Shown here in pieces: positions 1 to 10,200 of a stretch of DNA of 64,000 bases. Source of the DNA: Pinus tabuliformis (taxonomy: Eukaryota > Streptophyta > Pinopsida > Pinales > Pinaceae); NCBI GenBank assembly GCA_031772625.1, contig CM062820.1, positions 1,077,501,369 to 1,077,565,368 of the forward strand. Reading direction: 5' to 3'. The notes under the pieces are model-generated. The model was not told the DNA's origin and did no database searches. It saw nothing but the letters and a program-made list of their open reading frames with translations. Positions within the stretch are counted from its first letter, which is position 1; each line of letters begins with the position of its first letter. A program made the position numbers and the translations under genes.

Positions 1-2
1 CT

Positions 3-869
3 CGATTTGTCAAGAATGTTTGGTCAAGCTTATGGGAATTCATGGGCACCAAGTTTAAAAAGAGTATAGCATTCCATCCACAGATCGATGGTCAGATAGA
101 AGTGGTGAACATAACTGTAGTACATATTCTTTGTGGTTATTGCAACAAACATCCCAAGGTTTGGGATGAACACTTACACTACATTCAACATGCTTATAAT
201 CGGGCGAAACATTCATCGACTCAAACATCTCCATTTGAGGCATGCTTTGGTTACTTACCAAAATCTCCTTTAGGTTTTATCTTTGGGAAGGATGTTGCTA
301 TTGATGGCCATAGTGACATTGATAAGGCCAAGCGGTTCATTAAGAAAGTTCACTTGGTGCAAATGGTTCAAGAACAGTTGGAAAAGAGCCAAGCCAAGTA
401 CAAGAGAAGGCATGATAAGCACCATGTTAACCACAATTTCCAGGGTGGAGATGAAGTTTGGATTTACATTATAAAAGAGAGACTTAAAGGAGAAGGTAAA
501 AAGCTGAAACCGATAAGTGATGGTCCTTTCAAGGTTGTTGAAAATATTTGTAATAGTGCCTTCCATTTGGATTTGCCTCCTTATATGAAAATCTATGCAA
601 TTGTTAATGTTGATAATTTGAGACTATATGAGCCTCCTTTGATAGATGATCAAGGAGAGCATGTTTATATTCCTTCAATAGAAGATTTCTCGATAGAATT
701 TCTTGAAGAATTGCAACAGGATACCATCCTTGACAAAAGGACAAGAATTTTAAAACAAGGGAATGTGGAGTACCTTCGTGTTGGTCTCAAAGGCACAAAT
801 ACAAGCAAAGATAAGTGGATTGAGAAGGGAAGGGTGAGGGAACTGTATCATCATCTATTTTTTGACTGA
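3..869 (+). CDS. Ty3/gypsy integrase C-terminal half with chromodomain (element A, 5'-truncated by window edge)
   Basis: An open frame enters from the left edge; an internal Met lies at base 42. The first ~90 residues match the end of a Ty3/gypsy integrase core: an HPQ-DGQ-E-VN stretch carrying the last catalytic Glu, then the WDEHL...AYN and SPFE/FGY motifs. The middle is the integrase C-terminal domain (GDEVW, GPFKVVE). The last ~50 residues, from ILDKR through W-E-K to YHHLF, resemble the C-terminal chromodomain of chromoviruses, which targets integration to chromatin. The frame is intact to its stop, unlike most retroelement frames here. A polypurine tract and LTR follow directly, so this is the 3' end of pol of a plus-strand chromovirus whose gag, RT and RNase H lie left of the window. 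Confidence 0.85.
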   Translation, partial: RFVKNVWSSLWEFMGTKFKKSIAFHPQIDGQIEVVNITVVHILCGYCNKHPKVWDEHLHYIQHAYNRAKHSSTQTSPFEACFGYLPKSPLGFIFGKDVAIDGHSDIDKAKRFIKKVHLVQMVQEQLEKSQAKYKRRHDKHHVNHNFQGGDEVWIYIIKERLKGEGKKLKPISDGPFKVVENICNSAFHLDLPPYMKIYAIVNVDNLRLYEPPLIDDQGEHVYIPSIEDFSIEFLEELQQDTILDKRTRILKQGNVEYLRVGLKGTNTSKDKWIEKGRVRELYHHLFFD

Positions 870-902
870 AAGTAGTATTTTGGAGGTCCAAAATCTTCCA
901 AT

Positions 903-911
903 GGGGAGGAG
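903..911 (+). promoter_or_regulatory. Polypurine tract of element A
   Basis: A GGGGAGGAG run sits 33 bp after the integrase stop and directly before a TG dinucleotide that starts the LTR. That is the position of the plus-strand primer site in LTR retrotransposons. Confidence 0.65.
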
Positions 912-2428
912 TGATCCAAAGGATTAGTTTAGAGCTCAAAATTCAAAATGCCAAAAAATGCTCGAAACCTGTATGATTGGATAGATCTCAGTGATTTGAA
1001 TCCAACGCAACTCATTTCACTTAAAACTGATATCGGATTCTCCTGATATCGCGTTCTGATAGATTTGCTAAACATCTAAAAATTGAAAAATGAGTTTGCA
1101 GGGATGCCCAGTCAACAGTTCATACGTTGAGTAGGCAATGATTGGATAGGGTGACTGTGCATCCCATTATCCAATGGGATGATGACAAGTGGTAGGTTGT
1201 TATTGGTTCGATTTGGTGGCATATTATTGGTTTGTGTGATTGGGTGGACCAATCAGGAGATGCCACATGAGCCAATCCCTGGCTTCCATCTGGCCCCATA
1301 TTAGCTGTGTAAAATGTGTTTGAGGCCAAACAGACTCCACTAGGTTCGAACGTGCGACCTACCACATGCCAACCAAGCCCTCGACCGGCCCGCCTACATT
1401 GGTCCTTGTTAAACTATGGGCGAAGACATTATTTAAAGTTTTCGTTATGCGTCATTGGGGGAAGGGGGTCGGGCTATGCCCTAGCCCCTCGCCACCCCAA
1501 TGCCACGTGACGACGGGCGAGGGGCTAGGCCTTAGCCCAACCCATGACCATGGCCCAATCCACAACACACATTCGGAGCTAACGCTACGACCAAGCGAGA
1601 GTTAAGGGGGCCAGCCCCAAGGCACATGGTGCCATATAACCACAAGTGTGGTGGAGGAAATGGGGGGCTTGCCCTGTGTCGTATGACCCATGATAGGACC
1701 ATCAGTGGAAGAAAAGGGGCACGAAGATACTTTAGCCCTTGACCCAGAATCTTCGGCACCCAACACGGTCGCATGGTGCCACATGAGCATAAAATTCGGA
1801 ACTGGGGGCTTAATGGTGGAGTTAACCGTCCTACAATTTCACCCATTGAGCAGGAAAGTAGGCCAGGTTTGCACATTGTTTCCACATTTGGGGTGCTCAA
1901 GCCAAGTTTGGGGTGAATTGTAAGATCACTAGTTAGAAAATGCGAAGAAATGAAGAAACAGTGATAACGTACTCAATTTTTGGCCAAATGAGGTGTAGAA
2001 AGAACCCAAATGGGGGTTTTTGACAATGTTGGATCCATTGGAGACATCAGTTCCACTGTTTGAGTTTTTTAAACCATGTAAACACACTTTTTAGCATTTT
2101 TAATGAAATAGGCCCTGCATTGGAAGCTAGACCAAGAGATGTAGCCCAGGAGAGGGGTGAACTCCTTTATCATGCTTTGTGTTATGTGTTTCAGATATGC
2201 ATGTTTTGTCTATGTTTGGCTATAAATTATGGTTAAAATTTACTTTTTTATGTCTTTAGTAAATTGATCCTCTACCCAAAACACATATAGATTTAACTTG
2301 CAAATTGTTAAAAACATTCAAGTTTACACATACAAATCAATGGTGGTTCTAATTTAGATTTGGAAATTAAAGGGTCATTTTAGGGTCTAACCCGCCATAT
2401 AAAATTTTAGAAAGTAAGGTTTGTACCA
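912..2428 (+). repeat. LTR of element A, shared between an upstream pol end and a downstream gag start
   Basis: The block begins TG right after the polypurine tract and ends CA two bases before a tRNA-iMet primer binding site, giving 1517 bp. A pol 3' end lies on its left and a PBS with gag on its right, so it works as a 3' LTR for one side and a 5' LTR for the other. A TATAAATT box lies near 2220. It has no sustained coding frame. The limits are inferred from PPT, PBS and TG/CA, since no second copy is available in the window for alignment. Confidence 0.65.
1471..1538. repeat. GC-rich inverted repeat (stem-loop) inside the element A LTR
   Basis: Positions 1471-1493 and 1516-1538 are reverse complements over 23 bases with two mismatches, separated by 22 bases. 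The core is CTAGCCCCTCGCC. It stands out in otherwise AT-rich DNA and could fold in LTR RNA. Confidence 0.7.
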
Positions 2429-2430
2429 AT

Positions 2431-2441
2431 TGGTATCAGAG
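2431..2441 (+). promoter_or_regulatory. Primer binding site (tRNA-iMet type) of element A
   Basis: TGGTATCAGAG matches the common plant LTR-retrotransposon primer site complementary to the 3' end of initiator tRNA-Met. It lies two bases after the LTR end. Confidence 0.8.
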
Positions 2442-2479
2442 AAGATCTTACATCTACTTCAGGAACAATTAATTTACCA

Positions 2480-2893
2480 TGGCTGACAGAGTTAGACTAG
2501 GTGCCAGAGGAGGTCGAAGAGTGACAAAGGCATGTAGCCAATGCTGAAATGATGAGCGTTATGCAACAATTGGAGGAAAGAATGGAAGTCATGGAAATCA
2601 ATAAACAGAGAGAACATGAAGTTGGAGATGTAAGTGGAGAATAAGAAGGATCTCGAGAGGAAGTAGCTAAAAATCTTGTAGAAGCCAGAATATTGAAGGC
2701 GGTTTTAGGTTCTATCATAAAGGCGAAACCAGATATATCTTCTTAGATTGGAAACATGAATCCAGAGGAGCTTATAGATTAGATTACATAGATGTATAAA
2801 TTATTTAATTATGAAGACATGGATGAGGAGAAGAAATTCAAGTTTGTTGTCACCAAATTGAAGGGACATGCAACCTTATGGTGGTGTTGAAGG
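2480..2893 (+). pseudogene. Ty3/gypsy gag N-terminal part, degenerate and interrupted (element A)
   Basis: Starts at an ATG (MADRVRLGARGGRR) about 40 bp after the PBS. Several in-frame stops occur (for example at 2545 and 2641). The distal part still reads as the capsid motif of Ty3/gypsy gag: MNPEEL, then MYKLFNYED, KKFKFVVTKLKGHATLWW. The frame ends abruptly where element B begins at 2894, so gag is split by that insertion. I do not find its continuation elsewhere in the window. Confidence 0.65.
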
Positions 2894-4275
2894 TGTTGGA
2901 CTCACCAACATTCATGGAATCAACCTAGTATGAAGTCCCAACTAGACCTCACACCATTTGGTCTGGGAGTCCCATCCGTTATGATGACCTGGTTGCCATT
3001 GTCTTAAGTATTTTCCTCAACCCTTGCTTGTTAGCATAGGAGAGTGGTTCGCTTTGCCTTCGAGAAGTGAGGTTCGCATGCCTGGTGAGTGTAAGTGTAC
3101 TTGTGTCAATGGTTCTTTCACTATGAGGGGAAAAAGGTGAAGGTGAGTTCCAGGTTGAAAGGGATCAATCCCAACTCAGCTAGGAACACACAACACAAAG
3201 GACATACACAGCTTCCGGCAGAGCAGTCCACTCGGATGCGGCAGTCACAACATACAAGGTAAGATAACACGTACAACACTCGCGGATAAGTCCGAGACGA
3301 GTGCAACAGTTGTTACAACAAGGTTAATGTGAAAGTTTTGTCTGATGTCCAGTAGAGTAGTCGACACGGACGGGACAATATTAACAGCATATACAACACA
3401 TTTCCATTAATAGATTATGCATTACAACACATGAATCAGTTCAGATGTAGAACACATAGTTAAAGCAACATGCATTACAAGTGTTAAAGATCAGTCTCAC
3501 AACAAATATAATACATGTGAGAAAACGTGTTGGCATGTTGACAAGATTCTGAATTAAGCGAAAGTTCCAAGACACATCGTTACACCATACATCACTAACC
3601 CCGTCGGCGGGGCGTTGGAGCCAGTACTTACTCCTCAAAGAAAATATTATAGACTCTCTTGGCTATGTGGGACGAGCTGAGGTGAAAATTCATTTCATGT
3701 AAAAATGAGGGGGGTATTTATAGCCAAGGGTGAAACTAACCCTTGTGGCTATTCGACTACCCTCACGACCATTCGAATTCCATGGCTTTCTAACTTACAT
3801 GACTCTATGTTCAACAAGTGGGTCTCTTGGACTTCCACATTACATCACATTGATTGACAACAAGCCTATAGTGGAGATGTGGGCAACATGACTCATGACT
3901 TGACATGACAATGGTGGTACATTTGTGTCGCTGTTGGAGTGTATGTCGAGCTACAGTGATGCTGAGTGATGGATGTCTTCATAGTGTATCACAATTTCAC
4001 CTCCGCCTGGCGAAGTGCACAGAATCCTTGATGGTCCTTGGTTCACCTGATGAATCTTTAGCATGTTGTTCGTTGCTTTCATGCTGGAAGGCTTGACAGG
4101 CTCACTTGTTCGCGAAGGTGCATGTTCATCGCGTTCGTCCGCTTCACATGCTTCGTTCATTCATTCATTGGTGAACCTGTCAATCTACATGTGCTCCCTT
4201 CATTCATCCCATTCGTCATCTTGACATGTTTGTTGGTGTACCTGTACCTGTATTCACTCATGATGAGATGACATA
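2894..4275 (-). repeat. 3' LTR of element B (left copy; inner end approximate)
   Basis: 2894-3307 aligns with 15537-15949. Homology to the second family member at 46380-47209 (opposite strand) covers about 2894-3900, including the TATA region. The outer end is TGTTGGACTC. The inner end near 4275 is estimated from where LTR-like sequence gives way to the 3' minisatellite region and is not certain. Confidence 0.6.
3715..3722 (-). promoter_or_regulatory. TATA box in element B LTR
   Basis: The minus strand reads GGCTATAAATACCCCCCTC, a strong plant TATA box. The same segment is conserved in the homologous LTR on the plus strand (TCTATATACACCCTC near 46511), which supports a promoter role for minus-strand transcription of B. 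Confidence 0.65.
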
Positions 4276-4457
4276 AAATCCAAAACCTCCTAGTCTACCA
4301 TGACACGTGATCATTCAAATGAAATTGACCAAGAGAGGTAGCAGGGCTATGATGTAGGATGATGGCTCCGGGCAATTGCTGATGAAAACTATGCAAGAGT
4401 CACTGAGAGATGGAGATAGGCGATTTGAGTCGACAGTGACTGCAAGGTCTAGCTCTG

Positions 4458-4715
4458 CTGGGAGGAAAATTTGTGCAAATTTTGGGAGGAACAGTTTGGG
4501 TCACTGGAAGGTAAGGCAGGCATGCTCTGTGCATTTTTTGGAACGAATAGTCATCAAGGGATAGATAGCCAAATTTGCACAATTTTCCAGAGGAACGGGT
4601 CGGTTAGCATGCAGGGATTGCGCAATTTTTTTGGGGAACTACCCAGGAGATTGACAGCCAGATTTGCGCAATTCCCAGAGGGAATTGCCAGTTCGCTGCT
4701 GGGGTCACTGTCAGC
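4458..4715 (-). repeat. 57-bp minisatellite in the element B 3' region, left part
   Basis: Diverged units carry the core GCGCAATTCCCAGAGGGAA followed by CAGTT.GCTGCTGGGGTCACTG. The array stops at 4715 where copia element C inserted and resumes at 9957. Confidence 0.65.
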
Positions 4716-5295
4716 TGTTAGAAAATTATATATTACTGAGCAATGGAACACAAAAAATATTTTAGAAATATAAACACAGAAAACGCATAAAATAAGGTTC
4801 ACCCAGTTTGGGCTACGTCCACGGAGAAACAACCAATCCTTCATTTTTATATTATCCAGTAAACTAAAGAGATACAACCTACAGCAGATCCGTTGTAATT
4901 CCCTCTTCGCTCTCAATATCCTCTCTCTTCATCACTCAGAATCTAGATCTACATAGATGTAATACAATTCCCTCATATATAGCGAGGGGTTGCCTTCTAC
5001 GGCAAAAAACCCTAAATTAAACATAACTTATACGGTCAGATCTCTGCCTAATGAACGGCCCAGATTGATTACGAAATTACAACATTTTACAAGGCAATCT
5101 TACATCTATTTTTAGCTTCAGGGGCGCTGCCCCTGATACCCCCGCTTGGGGCGGGCTCCCAAAGGTCGCAGCCACCCCCCTTGAACCCCCCCTGCAGTGA
5201 ATATATTATGGGCAGCGTTGCCACCCCATTACGTACTAGGGTCCAATGCGGCGATACCTTTGAATACAGAAGATAATCAGGCTCCACACCCAACA
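4716..5295 (-). repeat. 3' LTR of copia element C
   Basis: 580 bp, TG...CA on the plus strand (TGTTAGAAAA to CACCCAACA), collinear with 9366-9956. It contains a GC-rich block near 5120-5190 with the perfect short palindrome AGGGGCGCTGCCCCT (5120-5134). Confidence 0.93.
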
Positions 5296-5310
5296 ATCTC
5301 CCACTTGGAG
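5296..5310 (-). promoter_or_regulatory. Polypurine tract of copia element C
   Basis: The minus strand reads CTCCAAGTGGGAGAT immediately before the 3' LTR, the expected site for plus-strand DNA priming. Confidence 0.7.
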
Positions 5311-5391
5311 ATTGATTATAGCAACTCCACCGCTGCTTCATTTCCTGTACAATGACTCCACTTTGGACCTGGTTGTTTCTCATCTTCTTCA

Positions 5392-6021
5392 TCATACTTG
5401 AAGACCAATTGAAACTAAGCAGATTCTCAGTTTCTCCCTAGTTACAACTTTTCTTAACATATCTGCAGGATTTTGGCTAGTGTGTATCTTTTCCAGCTTC
5501 AACTGTCCATCTTCCAACACTAACCATATGAAATGGTACTTGAGCTGTATATGTTTAGTCTTGGAATGAAATGCAGAGTTCTTTGCAAGATGTATGGCAC
5601 TTTTGATGTCACTGTATAACCTACCCAACTCTTGCTTCTTACCCAATTCATCCAGAAACCTTTGTAACCAAATCATTTCTTTACTAGCCTTTGTAGCAGC
5701 AACATACTCTGCTTCTATTGTTGAGAGTGCAACAACACTTTGCAATTTTGAGACCCAACTGACAGTTGTTCCACCTATAGTAAACACATACCTTATTGTG
5801 CTCCTCCTGTTATCTCTATCACCGGCCATATCTGCATCAACATATCCATGTAGAGCAATGTTTGAACCACCAAAGCATAATGCTTGATTTGTGGTACCTC
5901 TCAAATACCCTAGAATCCACTTCACCGCCATCCAATGTTCTTTTCCTGGATTGTTCATGTACCTACTTACAACTCCCACTGCATGTGCAATATCAAGCCT
6001 TGTGCAGACCATTGCATACAT
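5392..6021 (-). pseudogene. Ty1/copia RNase H and end of RT (element C)
   Basis: A 209-residue open frame. It begins in the RT connection region (M-Y-A-M-V-C-T-R-L-D-I-A, then VSRYMNNPGKEHW). It then carries copia RNase H signatures: GYVDADMAGD with the first catalytic Asp, SWVSKLQSVVALST.EAEY with the catalytic Glu, and a late QNPADML motif. In an intact element this domain degrades the RNA of the RNA-DNA hybrid. The frame itself is uninterrupted, but the polyprotein upstream is broken. Confidence 0.88.
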
Positions 6022-7040
6022 TAAGCTTCCAACTGCTTATGCATATGGAACTTTAGACATATGAGCCATTTCTTCCTGAGTCTTGGGACACTCCTCCTTA
6101 CTTAATCTGAAATGGCTAGCCAAATGTATACTAATTGGTTTTGCATTCTGCATATTAAACCTTTTCAACACCTTTTCTATGTACTCACTTTGAGACAATG
6201 TTAATTTGTGATTATTCTTGTCTCAAGTTATTCTCATACCAAGGATTTGTTTTGCAGCGCCCAAATCCTTCATTGCAAATGACTTCGCCAATTTTCTTTT
6301 GAGCACATTTATTTCCTACATGTTAGAACCTGTTACAAGCATGTCATCTACATACAATAACAATATAATATAGCTGCCCATTTTTCCTTCTGGGATAAAC
6401 ACAATGATCAGAGTGACACTTAGTATAACCTTGTTCAAACATAAACCTGTCAAATTTTAGATACCACTACCTTGGACCCTGTTTTAAGCCATACAAGCTC
6501 TTCTTCAACCTGCACACCAGTTTCTCCTTCCCTTTTACCTCATATCCTTGTGGTTGCTGCATATATATCTCTTCTTCCAAATCCCCATGGAGAAAGGATG
6601 TCTTTACATATAACTGCTCACGATGCAAATCTTCCGCTGCTACTAGACATAAAATAGTTCTAATTGAAGTCATTTTAACAACAAGAGAAAATATCTCATC
6701 AAAGTCTATACCATTTTTCTATGCAAACCCTTTCACCACAAGTCTAGCTTTATACCTTTTTCTACCTCCATCTTCTTCCTTCAACCTGTAAACTCATTTA
6801 TTCTGCAATGTTGTTTTACGTACAGGCAACCTGACTAAGTCCCAAGTCTAGTTATGTGCTAAGGAGTCCATCTCTTCTTTCATGGCTTGCTCCCACTTCT
6901 CCCTGGTTTCTACATGTACTGCTTCTTCATAACATTCTGGTTCACCGGAATTAGTCAACAATACATAATATAATGAAGGAAAGTATCGTTCAAGGGGTCT
7001 ACTTATCCTGGTAGATCTTCTAACACCACTTTCAAGTGTT
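6022..7040 (-). pseudogene. Ty1/copia reverse transcriptase, degenerate (element C)
   Basis: Reads in several frames. 6467-6673 encodes the RT segment around VKTSFLHGDLEEEIYM-QPQGYE, with K-SLYGLKQ. The catalytic YVDD box is visible at 6343-6354, followed by MLVTGSNM. Upstream, 6680-7030 resembles the integrase-RT linker. Frameshifts and stops separate the pieces, so no functional RT remains. Confidence 0.8.
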
Positions 7041-7243
7041 TGAGGTGCTTGTTGCTATTGTGGTTGTTGTTCTGGATGTTGATCATTATGATTTTCAAAC
7101 ACCATCACTTTTTTGTGATCTCATCAAGCACTGTGTATTCTCTGTTTTCATTTTCCTGTTTCTTTTCCTGCAACTGATCCTTATACAAAACCTTTTCATT
7201 GAATATGACATCTCTGCTCCTATTGATTTTGTATTTTTTATAA

Positions 7244-7866
7244 TCATAAAAAGTGATAACCAAAATTATTAACACCATATCCAATAAAGGTACATTTCTT
7301 TGATTTTGCCTCAAGCTTTGTTCTATTTTCTTTATTAATGTGGACAAAGGCTTCACAACCAAAAGTCTTTAAAAAAGAGTAGTTTACCTTTTTACCTGTC
7401 CATGCCTCCTCTGGAATACCGCCATCCAAGGAACTTAAAGGCCCTCTGTTTATTAGATAAATAGCAGTATCTACAACATCTACCCAAAATTGTAAAGGCA
7501 ATCCTGCACGCAATCTCATGCACCTTGCACGCTCCATGATTACCCTGTTCATCCTTTCTGACACACCATTTTCTTGTGGTGATCCTGGAACTGTCTTCTC
7601 TCTGCGAATTCCATTCTCTGAACAATACCTATCAAACTCTTTGCTGCAATATTCACCTCCATTGTCTGATCTGAGACACTTCAACCTTTTTCATGTCTCA
7701 TTTTCAACCAAAGCTTTCTATTTCTTGAAAGTATCAAATACATCAGATTTATTTTGAATACAATAAATCCATGTTTTTCTGGTTGCATCATCAATAAAAG
7801 TAACATAATAACGAAAGCCGCCAAGAGATGATACCTGAGTAGGTCCTCATACATCTGTATGCACAA
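7244..7866 (-). pseudogene. Ty1/copia integrase core, frameshifted (element C)
   Basis: 7244-7684 encodes LRSDNGGEY (second catalytic Asp), then the P-QENG-ER.NR block with the catalytic Glu, and the C-terminal FGCEAFVHI and F-IGYG motifs. 7685-7866 encodes the preceding part ([12 protein letters not shown]) in another frame. The shift lies near 7680. Confidence 0.85.
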
Positions 7867-8344
7867 GCTTTAATTTTTCTCTCTTCTTTTCTTTCCCAAC
7901 TCTGAGGAATCTGACTCTCTTCTGTTTTTCATAAACACAATTCTCACAGAATTTTAAATCAACATGCTTCAAACCTGGCAACAAATTTCTTGAGTGAAGA
8001 ATCTGCATCCCCTTCTCACTCATGTTCCCGAGCCTATGATGCCACAATGTCGTATCCTCTTCTGTAGAGGTTAAAGCATTAACAGAATTAGAAATACCAT
8101 TGCATAAATACAATGTACCAACCTTTTCTTCCTTTGCTATTACCAGATATGCTTTAGTGACCTTCCAGGTTTTATCTGTAAAAGTAGTCACACAGCCTTC
8201 ACCTCTCAACTGCCCTATTGAAATCAGATTTTTCTTCAAATCTGGAGCATGCCTTACCTCCTTCAATAGCCATTGATTTCCATTCTGCTGTTTTATGAAA
8301 ACTGCACCCATTCCAATGATTTTACAGGGTTTATCATCACCCAA
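7847..8344 (-). pseudogene. Ty1/copia GAG-pre-integrase zinc-binding region (element C)
   Basis: A 165-residue frame with the post-protease copia signature (LKEVRHAPDLKKNLISIGQL) and the integrase HHCC domain. The His pair is in LWHHRLGNMS and the Cys pair in FCENCVYEKQKR. It ends in KLVHTDV, where the integrase core starts. Confidence 0.88.
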
Positions 8345-8350
8345 TCAAAC

Positions 8351-8596
8351 CTATCCAAAATCTCCTTGAACATAATCATGAAAATGTTTCCTATCAGGTG
8401 TGGCATGGAATGAAGCCCCTAAATCTACCACCCAGACATCAATAATATTTTCTAAAGAAAGAATCAAAGCATCTTGCAACACATCACCTGTTACATTCGC
8501 TTCATGATTATTTTCTTGTTGCGCGTCTCTTTCTTTTCCCTTCCGAGACTTGCAGTTTTTCTTCAGGTGTCCTTTCTTCCCGCATTTCCAACACAC
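8351..8596 (-). pseudogene. Copia gag zinc knuckle and protease start (element C)
   Basis: Begins with a CCHC zinc knuckle, CWKCGKKGHLKKNC, for genomic RNA binding. It continues to WVVDLGASFHATP, the aspartic protease active-site region. The usual D-S-G triad reads D-L-G here, which would weaken or abolish protease activity. Confidence 0.88.
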
Positions 8597-8629
8597 TATC
8601 CTCGATCTGGATTTGGATCTGCCTTTTAT

Positions 8630-9240
8630 TTACTTACTGCAATATCCAGGGCTCTTTCCTCTTTCCATTTTTCTTCCCCTAGTCTCTGCAGTCAAAGCAT
8701 TACCTAATGTCTCATCGGAGCTTTTCCGTCGCATTTCGTCGCTAAGGATTGCTCCGACAACATCATCAAACTTTAAAATACTAGATCTAAAGACAGAGTT
8801 ACTAATGGCCATAACTAAACCATTCCAACTTTCTGGCAATGCGCACAGAAATAACAGAGCCCTAACTTTATCATCAAAATTTACCCCTACATAACTTAAT
8901 TGATTGGTAACTGTATTAAATTCATTTAAATGATCAGCAACAGATCCACCTTCTGACATTTTCATATTAAATAAACGCTTCATAAGAAATACCTTATTTG
9001 AGGCCGAGGGTTTTTCATATAGTTTGGCCAATGTCGACATTAACCCTCTGTTTTTGTTTCCTTTGAAATATTAAACGCTGTCGACGCCGCTAGGCACAGC
9101 GGTATTGTTTCAAGTGCCTTTCTATCAAGAATATCCCATTCTGTGTCTGTCATACTCGTCGGCTTCTTTGCCTTTCCGCTCAATGGTTGGTACAGATCTC
9201 TCTGATACAGATAATCTTCCATTTGCATCTTCCACAACTA
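8630..9240 (-). pseudogene. Ty1/copia gag capsid region (element C)
   Basis: Two adjoining frames: 9040-9237 (MW..QMEDYL, TEWDILD.KAL..I.LCL) and 8630-9040 (L.KLYE, LMKRLFNMKMSEGGSVADHLNEFN, LLFLCALPESW). These match the UBN2/retrotransposon gag capsid fold. A frame break occurs at about 9040. Upstream, before the PBS, are about 110 bp of leader and the gag start. Confidence 0.85.
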
Positions 9241-9351
9241 GTAGTTTGGTCGTTAAATTTTTCGATCATAAACCTACCATCTTCCGTCATTGCTCTCACT
9301 CGAACCAAGAACCCTTTTCTCCTGCGAGTTTATCAGCAAAATAGACCTTCA

Positions 9352-9363
9352 GCTCTGATACCA
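9352..9363 (-). promoter_or_regulatory. tRNA-iMet primer binding site of copia element C
   Basis: The minus strand reads TGGTATCAGAGC, two bases inside the 5' LTR. Confidence 0.88.
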
Positions 9364-9365
9364 GT

Positions 9366-9956
9366 TATTAGAAAATTATATATTACAGAGCAATGGAACA
9401 CATAAAATATTGCAGAAATATAAACACAGAAAACGCATAAAACAAGAGAGACACAGATATACATGGTTCACCCAGTTTTCGCTATGTCCACGAAGAAACA
9501 GTCAGTCTTTCCTTTTTATATTATCCATCAAACCGAAGAGATACAACCTACAACAGATCCACTGTAATTCCCTCTTCGCTCTCAATCTCCTCTCTCTTCC
9601 TCACTCAGAATCCAGATCTACATAAACGCAATACAATATATAGCGAGGGGTTGCCTTCTAGGGAAAAAAACCCTAAATTCAACATAACTTCTACCGTTAG
9701 ATCTTCGCCTAATGAATGGCCCAGATTGACTACGAAATTATAACATTTTACAAGACAATTTTACATCTATTTTTCGCTTCGGGAGCGCTGCCCCCGATCC
9801 TCGCGCCCGGGGGGGGGCTCCCAAAGGTCGCAGCCACCCCCCTTGGACCCCCCTGCAGCGAATATATTACGGGCGGCGTTGCCGCCCCATTACAAACTGG
9901 GGTCCAATGCGGCGATACCTTTAAATACAGAAGATAATCAGGATCCACACCCAACA
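9366..9956 (-). repeat. 5' LTR of copia element C
   Basis: 591 bp, collinear with 4716-5295. Its inner end reads TATTAGAAAA where the left copy reads TGTTAGAAAA, so the terminal CA (minus strand) has mutated. It carries the same GC-rich block, here with a run of nine G near 9810. Confidence 0.92.
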
Positions 9957-9961
9957 TCAGC

Positions 9962-10200
9962 TAGATCAGCGCAATTCCCAGAGGGAACTCCCAGTTGGCT
10001 GTTGGGGTCATTGGCAACCATATCAGAGCAATTCCCAGAGGGAACTGCAAGTTGGCTGCTGGAGTCACTGGTAGCCAGACTTACGCAATTCCCAAAGGGA
10101 ACTGCTAGTTGGATGCTCAGTCACTGATAGCAAAAACTACGCAATTCCTGGAGGGAACAAGCAATCTGTTGTTGGGAGCTACTGGCTGGGAAAACTGCAT
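9962..10200 (-). repeat. 57-bp minisatellite in the element B 3' region, right part
   Basis: GCAATTCC cores occur at 9971, 10028, 10085 and 10141, a period of 56-57 bp. This is the other half of the array cut by copia C. Confidence 0.8.

Larger units (their letters stand above)
4716..9956 (-). mobile_element. Element C: full-border Ty1/copia retrotransposon nested in element B
   Basis: Two LTRs (4716-5295 and 9366-9956) flank PBS, gag, protease, integrase, RT and RNase H in Ty1/copia order on the minus strand. A perfect 5-bp target duplication TCAGC lies at 4711-4715 and 9957-9961. The LTRs differ by many substitutions and small indels, and the coding region has frameshifts and stops, so the insertion is old and now inactive. 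Total length is 5241 bp. It splits the minisatellite of element B. Confidence 0.93.
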
